DNA of 64,000 nt from Siphonodentalium dalli (lineage: Eukaryota > Mollusca > Scaphopoda > Gadilida > Siphonodentaliidae). This document shows positions 40,501-53,700 of the stretch, piece after piece. The notes under the pieces are model-generated. The model did not search any database. It saw nothing but the letters and a program-made list of their open reading frames with translations, and was not told the origin of the DNA. Position 1 is the stretch's first letter. Each line of letters opens with the position of its first letter. The position numbers and the translations under genes are program-made. Where the stretch lies: positions 231,636,961 to 231,700,960 of the forward strand of contig CP136066.1 in assembly GCA_032622095.1 (NCBI GenBank), written 5' to 3'.

Positions 40501-43500
40501 AGTTTATTCACGTGACCCACTGATGCGTTTGGTTGGTGACACAGTGACCCAGTTGTTGTGTCATTCATAACAGACAGTTGTTTATTTAAAGTGGGTTAAA
40601 ATCGGGTTTATGTGAATATTCAAGGATGCCAATGCATTTTAATCTTTGATGACGATTTCGTCATGTCAATGTTGATGGTGATTTCGGCTTTTGACGACGC
40701 TAATTTCCAGGACTGATTACGTAATACGGACTGTCATTTCCCCGCCAAAAACGCACATGCTTTTCACTGTTTTGTCGCGAACAGATGGTCTTTCAGGCAA
40801 GTTTTGCCCCAATTAGGCGAGGAAGTTAAGGGAGCTACCGGTATAATTAATACATTGTACTTTTTAAAATACACAGCAGTGTACACAGCCCACAAAAGAC
40901 GGGGGGATTTCCGTAGTGACTCGTCAGGGTAGAGTTTGATTTAAGCCACGGTATTCACTGCGTAGCATGGCCGACCTATAGTTGTCTTATTTATATCAAG
41001 AAAGCGCGATCGCGCACATGGCCTACACATCGTAACACATGCGTCAGGTGTGTATGCGATTGGTGGTTAGTTCTGCTGTTGGTATTGGGAAAACCATAGC
41101 CATTAACTCAGACAGAAAGGTTACTTTGGACTTCGTGAAAATTAAAAAAAAAATTGAGGCCGGCAAGAAAATCTCAGCCAGGCCGGGTACCGGAAACAGA
41201 GACGTTTTTTTTTTTGGCCTAACACTTTGAGAGCAAGAGTATTCTCTATTCCCACCAAATATCCACAGAGGGTTTCACATCACATTAACCTGGGCAACGC
41301 CGGGTAACCCTGCTAGTATCAAATATGCGTATTATCAGAAGTCAGTTAAATGTGAAAGAAACAAGATTTATAAGTAGACAAAGCAGGACAAAGCCTAGTT
41401 TTCCAGAGAATTTAAATTTGTCTGGCTATCAGAAACAGTATATTAACCCTTTACCCAACAAACCGGCCAAAAACGGTCAAATAAAGCTGCAACAGCCTAA
41501 ATTATCTTGGGTCTGTCTCAATAAAACCATACAAATCATTGGAACCGGCTCATTGTGATGGTTACAGTTATGCCCTGTGCCAATGCATTCTCTTATATAT
41601 GCGAGTCAACCATAGGTCGCCTCGCATATATAAGAGAATGCATTGGCCTAAAAAAAATCTTTTTTTAACACTTTTTACCATTTTTTCTTACATTCTTTAA
41701 CAATTTTATAATTTTTAATGTGTTAAGCCAATGCATTCTCTTATATATGCGAGGCGACCTATGGTCGACTCGCATATATAAGAGAATGCATTGGCACAGG
41801 GCATAACTGTAACCATCACAATGTGGTCAATGAACCGGTTCCAATGATATCCATATTTGTATGGTTTTATTGAGACAGACCCAAGATAATTTAGGCTGTT
41901 GCAGCTTTATTTGGCCGTTTTTGGCCGGTTTGTTGGGTAAAGGGTTAACCGGGTAACCATTTAGTTAACCACTGTCATGCAGGCCTACATTGACATATGA
42001 TGTCCATTATACAAAACAATTAAACGATTCAACTCAAGTTAAACAAAGGCTGACATGCTCAGTTATAAATGGAAAGCAAATGCTGAAAATTGTCACTAAT
42101 TTGAGAATGTTCGTGTGACATCAGGGAAATAGGCAAACCTTGGCCATTTCCGTACTGCAAATACACAAACCCATGGAGTTGCGAATGATTCTCGGGTGGT
42201 TTATTATTTTCCTTGCAGTGTAATATACCATCCATGCATATAACGGGTCTGCAACACGTTTTCTACATATCAAAATGTTGTGCCTGATATAATATTGGTG
42301 AAAATAATTACAATGAAGAGTATTTGCTCCGAGAATTATGAAGACTCAATGTCTCACCTTAAATCTATATTTTTATTCTTATTTCAGGAGTTGATAAAAT
42401 TGTTCAAGAAGTTTGGTAAAATCAGCAGTATACGTTACAGATGTCCGGTAAGTTGTTTTATACATTACAGATGTCTGGCAAGTTGTTGTTAGCTCAACTT
42501 TACTTTGAGCTATTGCCATGGCTTGGTATCCGTCGTGTGTGTGCGTGATTCGTCAACAATTTCCTTTAGCACGGGCTACAGTTCGTACCTTTGGTCCGAT
42601 TATTATGAAATTTGTCATGGATGTTGACATTGACATGTAGATGGGAACGAGTCATTTTGGGGTCATTCGGAAAAAAAACATGGCCACCAGCGGCCATCTT
42701 GTATTTCAAAATTTAATCCATTAGCACGGGCTACAGGCCGTACTGTTCGTCTTATTGTCATGAAATTTTTCATGGATGTTAATATTGACATGGCCAAAAA
42801 ACATGGCCGCCGGCAGCCATCTTAGATTTTACTCTTTGCATGACTAAATCCTTTGACACGGGCTACAGGTCGTACCTTTGGTCGGATCATCATAAAATTT
42901 GTCATGGATGTTAACAATGACACGTAGATGGGAACGAGTCATTTTTGGGTCATTCGGCCAAAAAATATGACCACCAGCAGCCATCTTGGATTTTATTCTT
43001 TGTATGACTAAATCCTTTAGCACGGGCTACAGGTCGTACCTTTAGTTTGATCATCATGAAATTTGTCATGGCTGTTGAAATTGGAATGTAGATGCGAACG
43101 AGTCATTTTGGGGTCATTAGGACAAAAAACATGGCCGCCAGCGGCCATCTTTGATTTCAAAATTTAATCCATTAGCACGGGCCACAGGTCATACTCTTCG
43201 CCTGATCATCATGAAATTTGTCATGGATGTTAATTTTGACATGTAGATGGGAACGAGTATTTTTAGGGTCATTCAGCCAAAAAACATGGCCGCCAGCAGC
43301 TATCTTGGATTTTACTCTTTGTATGACTAAATTCTTTAGCACGGGCTACAGGTCGTACCTTTAGTCTGATCATCATAAAATTTGTCATGGATGTTAACAA
43401 TGACATGTAGATGGGAACGAGTCATTTTGGGGTCATTCGGCCGAAAAACATGGCCGCCAGCAGCCATCTTGGATTTTACTCTTTGTATGACTAAATCCTT

Positions 43501-46500
43501 TAGCACGGGCTACAGGTCGTACCTTTATTCTGATCATCATAAAATTTGTCATGAATGTTAATAATGACATGTAGATGGGAACGAGTCATTTTGGGGTCAT
43601 TCGGCAAAAAAACATGGCCACCAGCAGCCATCTTGGATTTTACTCTTTGTATGACTAAATCCTTTAGCACTGACTGTAGGTCGTACCTTGAGTCTGATCA
43701 TCATGAAATTTTTCATGGCTGTTGAAATTGGAATGTAGATGGGAACGAGTAATTTTGGGGTCATTTGGACAAAAAACATGGCCGCCAGCGGCCATCTTTG
43801 ATTTCAAAATTTAATCCATTAGCACGGGCCACAGGTCATACTCTTCGCCTGATCATCATGAAATTTGTCATGGATGTTAATTTTGACATGTAGATGGGAA
43901 CGAGTAATTTTGGGGTCATTCGGCCAAAAAACATGGCCGCCAGCAGCTATCTTGGATTTTACTCTTTGTATGACTAAATTCTTTAGCACGGGCTACAGGT
44001 CGTACCTTTAGTCTGATCATCATAAAATTTGTCATGGATGTTAACAATGACATGTAGATGGGAACGAGTCATTTTGGGGTCATTCGGCCGAAAAACATGG
44101 CCGCCAGCAGCCAACTTGGATTTTACTCTTTGTATGACTAAATCCTTTAGCACGGGCTAAAGGTCGTACCTTTATTCTGATCATCATAAAATTTGTCATG
44201 AATGTTAATAATGACATGTAGATGGGAACGAGTCATTTTGGGGTCATTCGGACGAAAAACATGGCCAGCCAGCGGCCATCTTGGATTAAAAAATTTAATC
44301 CATTAGCACGGGCCACAGGTCGTACTGTTTGTCTGATCATCATGAAATTTGTCATGGATGATAATATTGACATGTAGATGGGAACGAGTAATTTTGGGGT
44401 CATTCGGCCAAAAAACATGGCCGCCAGCAGCCATCTTGGATTTTACTCTTTGTATGACTAAATTCTTTAGCACGGGCTGCAGGTCGTACCTTTAGTCTGA
44501 TCATCATAAAATTTGTCATGGATGTTAACAATGACATGTAGATGGGAACGAGTAATTTTGGGGTCATTCAGCCAAAAAACATGGCCACCAGCAGCCATCT
44601 TGGATTTTACTCTTTGTATGACTAAATCCTTTAGCACTGACTATAGGTCGTACCTCGAGTCTGATCATCATGAAATTTTTCATGGCTGTTGAAATTGGAA
44701 TGTAGATGGGAACGAGTAATTTTGGGGTCATTAGGACAAAAAACATGGCCGCCAGCAGCTATCTTGGATTTTACTCTTTGTATGACTAAATTCTTTAGCA
44801 CGGGCTACAGGTCGTACCTTTAGTCTGATCATCATAAAATTTGTCATGGATGTTAACAATGACATGTAGATGGGAACGAGTCATTTTGGGGTCATTCGGC
44901 CGAAAAACATGGCCGCCAGCAGCCATCATGGATTTTACTCTTTGTATGACTAAGTCCTTTAGCACGGGCTAAAGGTCGTACCTTTATTCTGATCATCATA
45001 AAATTTGTCATGAATGTTAATAATGACATGCAGATGGGAACGAGTCATTTTGGGGTCATTCGGACGAAAAACATGGCCGCCAGCGGCCATCTTGGATTTA
45101 AAAATTTAATCCATTAGCACGGGCCACAGGTCGTACTGTTTGTCTGATCATCATCAAATTTGTCATGGATGATAATATTGACATGTAGATGGGAACGAGT
45201 AATTTTGGGGTCATTCGGCCAAAAAACATGGCCACCAGCAGCCATCTTGGATTTTACTCTTTGTATGACTATATTCTTTAGCACGGGCTGCAGGTCGTAC
45301 CTTTAGTCTGATCATCATAAAATTTGTCATGGATGTTAACAATGACATGTAGATGGGAACGAGTAATTTTGGGGTCATTCGGCCAAAAAACATGGTCGTC
45401 AGCAGCCATCTTGGATTTTACTCTTTGTATGACTAAATCCTTTAGCACGGGCTACAGGTCGTACATTTAGTCTGATCATCATAAAATTTGTCATGGCTGT
45501 TGAAATTGGAATGTAGATGGGAACGAGTCATTTTGGGGTCATTTGGCGAAAAACATGGCCGCCAGCAGCCATCTTGGATTTTACTCTTTGTATGACTAAA
45601 TTCTTTAGCACGGGCTACAGGTCGTACCTTTAGTCTGATCATCATAAAATTTGTCATGAATGTTAATAATGACATGTAGATGGGAACGAGTCATTTTGGG
45701 GTCATTTGGCCAAAAAACATGGCCGCCAGCAGCCAACTTGGATTTTACTCTTTGTATGACTAAATCCTTTACCACGGGCTACAGGTCGTACCTTTAGTCT
45801 GATCATCATAAAAGTTTTCATGGCTGTTGAAATTGGAATGTAAATGGGAACAAGTCATTTTGGGGTCATTCGGACAAAAAACATGGCCGCCAGTGGCCAT
45901 CTTGGATTTCAAAATTTAATCCATTAGCACGGGCCACAGGTCGTACCTTGAGTCTGATCGTTATAAAATTTGTCATTGATGTTAACGATGACATGTAGAT
46001 GGGAACGACTCATTTTGGGGTCATTCGGCCGAAAACATGGCTGCCAGCAGCCATCTTGGATTTTATTTTTCTCTTCATGTCTATAAACTAGTATTAGACA
46101 TTCAACTTTCCACATTCCTAATCGCTCCATTGACTGTAATATATTAAATTATTCCCTTTCCAAGTTGAGCTACAGTGTCATTGACACTTTCATTATATGT
46201 TACAGATGTCCGGTAAGTTGTTTTTATACATTACAGATGTCCGGTAAGTTGTTTTTAGATATTAGAGATGTCCGGTAAGTTGTTTTTATATATTAACGAT
46301 GTCCGGTAAGTTGTTTTTAGACATTAGAGATGTCCGGTAAGTTGTTATGTCCAGTAAGCTTTTTTTTTTACCAGTCTACAAATGTACATGTATATTATCT
46401 TTTCTCTTGAATTTCCTGCTTGTTTGAAAAAGTGATTAGGAAATAATATTATTGTAATAAATAATAAATATATATAAAATATAAATGATTTATATGAGTT

Positions 46501-49500
46501 TTCCCTCAAATAAATTGCGCTTTTATTTTCTGTCGTCTGCTTATTTTCCCTGAACAGTGGGGGAATGAATTTAGTATAGAAAGCGATATCTGGTTCTATT
46601 TAGTATAGAAAGCGATATCTGATTCTATTTAGTATAGAAAGCGATATCTGATTATATTTAGTATAGAAAGCGATATCTGATTCTATTTAGTATAGAAAGC
46701 GATATCTGATTCTATTTAGTATAGAAAGCTATATCTGATTCTATTTCAGCCGACAGCTGATCCGAAGCTTCCAAAGAGAGTTGTTACACTCAAGTAAGTA
46801 TGAGAATCCACTGTGGGGAACTTCTGGGAACAGACTATCCACACACAGCGAGCTAGCATCACCAAATTCACCCTCTTGGGACCTCATTCTACTTTGGCCT
46901 CATCTTCTTGGAAGAATGGTATCTATAGTCTCAAATTAACATTGTTTTTAGTTAATTTTTCCCTTTTGTTCAGTACTAGTTTATCCCATTACACCAATAC
47001 TTATATATTTTTAAAACAAATTAAAAATAATATGCTTTGGGTTAATAGAGACTTGATTGTTGACGAAGGTTCCGGGCCCTGATCTGGCTCATTATCATAT
47101 AGAGATCAATTTCTACCTGCCATCTTGTCTGGCACCACTGTTGTGTTGGGTGAATTAATCCTTTCATGATGGGAGCTGCACTGGTGCAGCATTAAAGATC
47201 CTGTGCCAGTGCATTCTCTTATGTATGTGATCTCCCAAAGGGAGCCTCGCGTATATAAGATAATGCACTGGCTTATGTTAGGCCAATGTATTCTCTTATA
47301 TATGCAAGGCTATATATGGGAGAGTCGCATATATAAGAAAATGCATTGGCACAGGTTTTCACAAAATTTGCGTTTCATCGTATCCATATATTAACACTTT
47401 ATTTTGCATATATTTGTCATCTGTATATTATGTTATTTGTTTGGGTTTGGAAATAATAATATGGTTACACTAATTTTATATCCAAATTGCACTGGAAGCA
47501 TGCACAATCATTCTTACACATGAATTATAAGCAGCAACTCTTATTGCCAGAATCATTTGAAGAGAAATTTCTCCCAAATTAAATAAATAAAAATACTGTG
47601 TTCTCAGGCACCTCCGTCATAACCCAAAGAGAGAAAAAAAATTGAGTTCAAACTTTTTGAAAAATTAAAAACTCAGATATCCCGGTTATCCACAGAAATT
47701 AGAGTCTAACAAAAATCAACTTACGGTCTGAGGCCTCTCATGGTTAAAATTATTATATAACGAGAGAAATCTAGCCAGTACGCTGCGAGCGATGCCTTGA
47801 CTGACGAATGATTAGCTTCCTGCATATTCAATTAATATTCAGTTATTCTTACAAGCCACACCAGCGGCATATGACTGCAATCTCATAAAGTTATCGTATA
47901 AACTACACATTAGTGTCATGTATCTTAAGTGACCAAATGTCGTATGTTCAAAATCAAAACTACCATATGTTTATTCATAATTGGGAAATGATATGACAGA
48001 ATAAGTATACATAACAGAATTGTATTTGCAAAGATATTAAAACAAATAGTATTTTCTCCTAACCTACGGATATTACGTCACATGCCAAATAAGGATCATT
48101 AGAACTTCGTAGTAAATTCCAAGCTCGTATTGTAAACAAGGAGATGATGCAACATGACCACGGTACAGCTCAATAAGATTTATATAGCGTGCTTATCGCT
48201 ATATTTTCATTGCATTATTCTTTATTATATAGCATCTGAATTGCGAAACTTGTATTCTGCATGTACAGTGAAGCAATTAAACTTGAGAGCATTTTATTGC
48301 ATGGAAATTGGTTAGAAGAAGAGTTACAACTCTTAAATGTTTACATGACCTCGGCGTATGTGTGTATCGCAATAATCAACACTGCCTTATGAATATTAAT
48401 GAGTTTTCTCAAAAAAAGGGAATTTCCCCCTTCATTCTGAAATCGGGGGCCTCGGTGGCTCAATCGGTTAGGGGTACCACTCCAAGCCGTTTCGCCCTCC
48501 AGCGCTGGCGATAAGGGTTCAAATCCACATGTTTCCATCGTGGACTTTGTAACTCAAAATCGTTATCTGGTGGAGTTGCCAGTTACTCGCCGGTGGTGTG
48601 CCGCACATGGTTGACGAGTTTATCAGCCATTGAAATCACTGTTAGATTAGTCGCAAGTGTGCGGATTTCCTCCACCATTAAACTGGCAATGTCGTGATAT
48701 GGCCTTAGTGGCTAAAGCGACAATAAACCCCAATCAATCAATCAATCAATCATTCTGAAATCAGATACAATGCGACTGTCGTCAGGCGTAGATGAAAGTA
48801 AAGAGACGTAGTCTGGATATTTATCAGACTGGATGATAGATTGCTTGTAAAACAGTAGGAGTTTATTCTTTAACCCTTTCAGTGCCAGGGGCCGATCTCA
48901 TCGGCCCTAATTTACGGTCTGTAAAATCGGCCCTAAACAAATTAAAAAATTAAAAATTTTTTTTTTTTTTTTTAAAGATTTTTTTGGGTTGAATTTTTTT
49001 TTGGGTATGCTTAAGCATACTATAGCGAATTTAAAAACAAACTGGATAAAACCTTAGGGGCATGTTATAACTCAAAACAATCACCAAGTATTCATAGTAA
49101 TAATTTTGATGCCCATGAAAAACGTAAGATTCCCTGGCACTAAACCTACAAAATAAGTCTGTTAAAGAATATTTGAAAAAATTATTAAAATTGTAAAAAA
49201 TTGTACAAAATAATAACAAATGATGACAAATTGTTATGCCAATGCATTCTCTTATATATGCGAGGCGACCTATGGTCGACTCGCATATATAAGAGAATGC
49301 ATTGGCACAGGGTATATGGGTTGATACAAACATCGAACCTGGCACTCAAAGGGTTAATAATGCAATACTTGCGAGAATTCGTGGAAAAAAATAAATATAA
49401 AAAGCCTCCCTCCCTTCAATTTTCTCTATATAGTTGCCTGGGAATACAGTTATTTATATTTAATGGCCTAAGGTGTGAACATTTACAATTTTGCATACTT

Positions 49501-50674
49501 CAGACATTGTTATGTTTACCCATACCATAGTATGGTAAACATAGTTTCGTTGTCCGGATTGACCACTCGTCGTGTGTCCGTTCGTCTGTCTGTCTGTCCG
49601 TAGACACTTTACGCATGGTGCGATAACTTAAATATTTTCTATCTGATCGGAACCAAAAGACAGATCAAGTTCGAATATGGGTTTGATCCGACTATTTTTA
49701 ACTGTTATGGCCCTTTTTCTAAAAAATATTCACTCTTAAAAAAAAAACCATTATGACTCTGCCAAAGGTACCCTGAGTCACCACACCAAATTTGTTTAAA
49801 TCGGTCCAAAATCTTGTGTTATGTACTGGTAAATTTGTTTGGAGTGACATTAAATCCAATTCACCAATTCCATCCCATGCCTTTGGCCTACTTGGCTATT
49901 GATAAGGTTATATTATTTTCTGTCTCTTATGCCAATGTGCAGATAATCTGATAAAGAAAGCTATGGTATCTAATTTTAAATAAAGATTCAACAATACACA
50001 TCATATTATATTAACAGTAGACTTGAACATCTTTGCTGCCTTGCTCTACATAAACAATTCCTGTGATTTGTTGACAGCTCTGCTATATAATTGATATTAA
50101 TGGGTCAGCAATGAGGTGGCTTATCTTGATCTATAGGTCACCTTTCACATTTAACCCAGGCTGTGGTGGTGCAGCATTGCAGATCCTGTACCAGTGCATT
50201 CTCTTATATAAATGCGAGTGACCCATAAATTCCAATAATTTGTGTTATGTACATTTGTCTATAATAGTACATAACAGATGCTCTATAATTCAACACCAAA
50301 ACTCTCATTTATGATTCCGATCATAGTAATTTACTATCGTTAAGGGATGGGTTAACATCTGCCGATCGTGATCGGCCTCTCGTTTTTTCTGAGATGGTAT
50401 GATCGATGTGGGTGGAGTTTTCAGTATTATTAGTTGAATGTTGCATTGTTTGTTTTTACCCTGTGCCAATGCATTCTCTTATATATGCGAGTCGACCATA
50501 GGTCGCCTCGCATATATAAGAGAATGCATTGGCCTAACAATTTTTTATCATTTGTTATTATTTTTTACAATTTTAATAATTTTTTCTTATATTCTTTAAC
50601 ATTTTTAGCTCACCTGAGACAAAGTCTCCGGTGGAGCTATAGTCATCACTCCTCGTCCGTCCGTCCGTCCGTCC

Positions 50675-50713
<39 letters not shown>

Positions 50714-53700
50714 CGTCAACTTTTTTTTAAAACATCTTCTCCTCTGAAACCATCATACCAAATTGGTTCATATTTGGTGTGGATGTTCCCTAGGTGACTC
50801 TCATTCAGATTTGTTCAAATGAGGTCACTGGGTCAAATAGTTGCGAAACCAGGGCCATAATTCTATTCCTCCACAGTAATTCTTACAACAACTTCTTGTC
50901 CATAACCATTGTGCCGATTTAGCTAATATTTGGTATGGAGGGTCCTTGGGTGACTGGTGTTCAGATTTGTTCAAATGAGGTCACCCGGTCAATTAGTTGA
51001 GAAACCAGGGCCATAACTCATAGTAATTCTTACAATGACTTCTTCTACAAAAATATTGAGCCAAATTAGCTTATATTTGGTACTGAGGGACCTTGGGTGA
51101 CTGGGAATCAGATTTGTTCAAATTGGGTCACTGGGTCAATTAGGGGCAGAGCCAGGGACATAACTCTAAAAACCAAAACATTACATTTTTGCATTTTGAT
51201 CATATTTGGGGTGGATGTTCCCTAGGTGACTGTCATTAATATTTGTTCAAATGAGGTCACTGTGTCAAACAGTTGCGAAACCAGGGCCATAACTATATTT
51301 CTCCTTGGTAATTCTTATAACGACTTCTTGTCAATAACCATTAAGCCGATTTAGTTTATATTTGGTATGTGGGGTCATTGAATGACTGGGGTTCAGATTT
51401 GTTCAAATGGGGTCACTGGGTCAAATAGTGGTGGAGCCAGGGCCATAATTCCCCAAAAAATAATAAAAAATTCAGGAACTCCTTGATCAATTTAACATAC
51501 AAACAAAAAATATCACCCCCCCCCACATGACCCAGAACCCCACCCCAACCAACAGCATTCCACCCTATCTCATATCCTAACTCACAGGTAAATAAAGTAT
51601 ATTTATTTAAATTCCCATTACAAGGCAACTCTCCTATGAACTGATAGACATGACACATGGCAGCCTTAGACAGAGTCCCCAGGGAGTGTATTCATGTCAT
51701 CCATAATTTAAATGAGATTAATGGTGTTATCAATGAAGCACCCTTGTTGTTTATATTATCACTCAGTGGTCATTAAAATCAGATTAATTTCATTTTCTCA
51801 AAGAGTGCCTGGCATTTGTAGAATGAGGTTCCCAGAGGGTGAATTTAGTGACACTATCCTACACAGCAGGCTAGCATAACCAAATACACCCTCTGAGAAC
51901 CTTATTCCGCTTAGGCCTCATCTTCTGGGAAGTATCTAGAGTCTCAAGATCTCATTCTGCTTAGGCCTCATCTTCTGGGAAGTATCTATAGTATCAAATT
52001 TACATTGTTGTTAGTTAAATTTCCCTTCTAGGACGTTTCTGTATCCCTTAATTTGCAGAAGATAAAATTCATGATTGAGGTGCCCAATGGGTAAACATCA
52101 CCAATTTCAACTGGGGAACTTCAATCTTATTCTAGGTCTTCCATAGCAGTTGAGGGCCTTATCAGATTGAGGTCCCCAGAGGGTGAATTTAGTGATACTA
52201 GCCCGCTGTGCAGGATAGCCTCACTAAATTCACCCTCTGGGTACCTCATTCTGCAAATAACAGACAGACTATTTCAAAGCTTGATTCAAGGCTAGCATCA
52301 CCAAATTCACCATTTGGGGACCTCATTCTGCTTAGGCCTCATCTTCTGGGAAGTATCTATAGTATCAAATTTACATTGTTGTTAGTTAAATTTCCCTTCT
52401 AGGAAGTTTCTATATCCCCTAATTTGCAGAAGATAAAATTCATAATTGAGGGGCCCAATGGGTGAACATCACCAACTTCAACTGGGGAAATTCAATTTTA
52501 TTCTAGGTCTTCCATAGCAGTTGAGGACTTTATCAGAATGAGGTCCCCCAGAGGGTGAATTTATCGTCACTAAATTCACCCTCTGGGGACCTCACTCTGC
52601 AAATGACAGACACACTATCACACTATTTCAAGGCTTGTTGTATAATACATTGTGTTGCTTGAGGCCAGGCATACACAATGTAGGAACAGACACGCTTTTT
52701 GTGATGCTATCCGGCACAGCAGGCTAGCATCACCAAATTTACCCTCTGATGACCTCATTCTGCTTAGGCCTCATCTGGGAAGTATCTATAGTATCAAATT
52801 TACATTGTTGTTAGTTAAATTTCCCTTCTAGGAAGTTTCTATATCCCCTAATTTGCAGAAGATAAAATTCATAAATGAGGTGCCCAATGGGTGAATATCA
52901 CCAACTTCAACTGGGGAACTTAATTTTTATCCTTATCAGATTTGTGAAAATAGGATCACAAAGTCAAATAAGGGCAGAGCAAGAGACTTAACTATTTCAC
53001 TACATAGTAATTCTTAAAATATGTTTGCAAGATCTAGTTGGCTTATATAGAATGGAATGTTCTTCCTTGACTGCCATTCAGATTTTTTTAATGGGGTCAC
53101 CTGGTCAAATAGGGGCCAAGCGAAGGGCAGTTTCCCTCTTAATATGCTTCCTTCACAAGGACCATCAGGTCTATTTGACTGATATTTATGATATGTATGA
53201 AGGGTTCTTTGGTGTCTGGGATTCAAATTTATTCAGATGGGGTCACCAGGTTAAAAGGGTGGGACCAGGGACATAACTATATGTCTCTATAGTAATTCTT
53301 AAAATGTCTTCTCAAGGGATTTTGGACTATTTAGCTTACATATAGTATGGAGGAATCAGGAAGATCCTTTAGTGACTGAGATACAGATTTGTTAAAATGA
53401 GGTCAACCTGTCAAGAAATGGCAGTCTATGGGGAGTTAACACTTTTGTGTCCAATAAAATCATAGAAATACCAAATTCATTAAAACATCTACCTTGGAAC
53501 CACCTGACTGATTGGTCTGACATACATGTATTGTGTTTTGGGTCCATGGATAATTGGGCTTCAAACATGTTTAAATGGTTTTAGAAAAAGGCGCTTGTGA
53601 GATTGGAAATTTTCAACAATTGAGAAAGTTTGAGGTGTCGGTTGTGAAATTCCAACCTAAGACTTGGGAGTCTGGATCCCGGTCGGGAGGGGACTTGTTG

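Noticed and set aside
43597-46130. Serial minus-strand ORFs of about 60-77 codons with similar proteins (also 61991-62206 and 63447-63653)
   Set aside because: They recur with the 164-bp units, overlap the tandem core and break at each indel; they are translations of a repeat.
42540-46130. Regular array resembling CRISPR or a repeat-spacer locus
   Set aside because: Whole 164-bp units repeat with no unique spacers, in an animal intron with element ends on both sides.
48445-48530. Functional tRNA gene
   Set aside because: Boxes A and B are present, but the sequence does not fold as a full cloverleaf by eye and has a SINE body, tail and target duplication.
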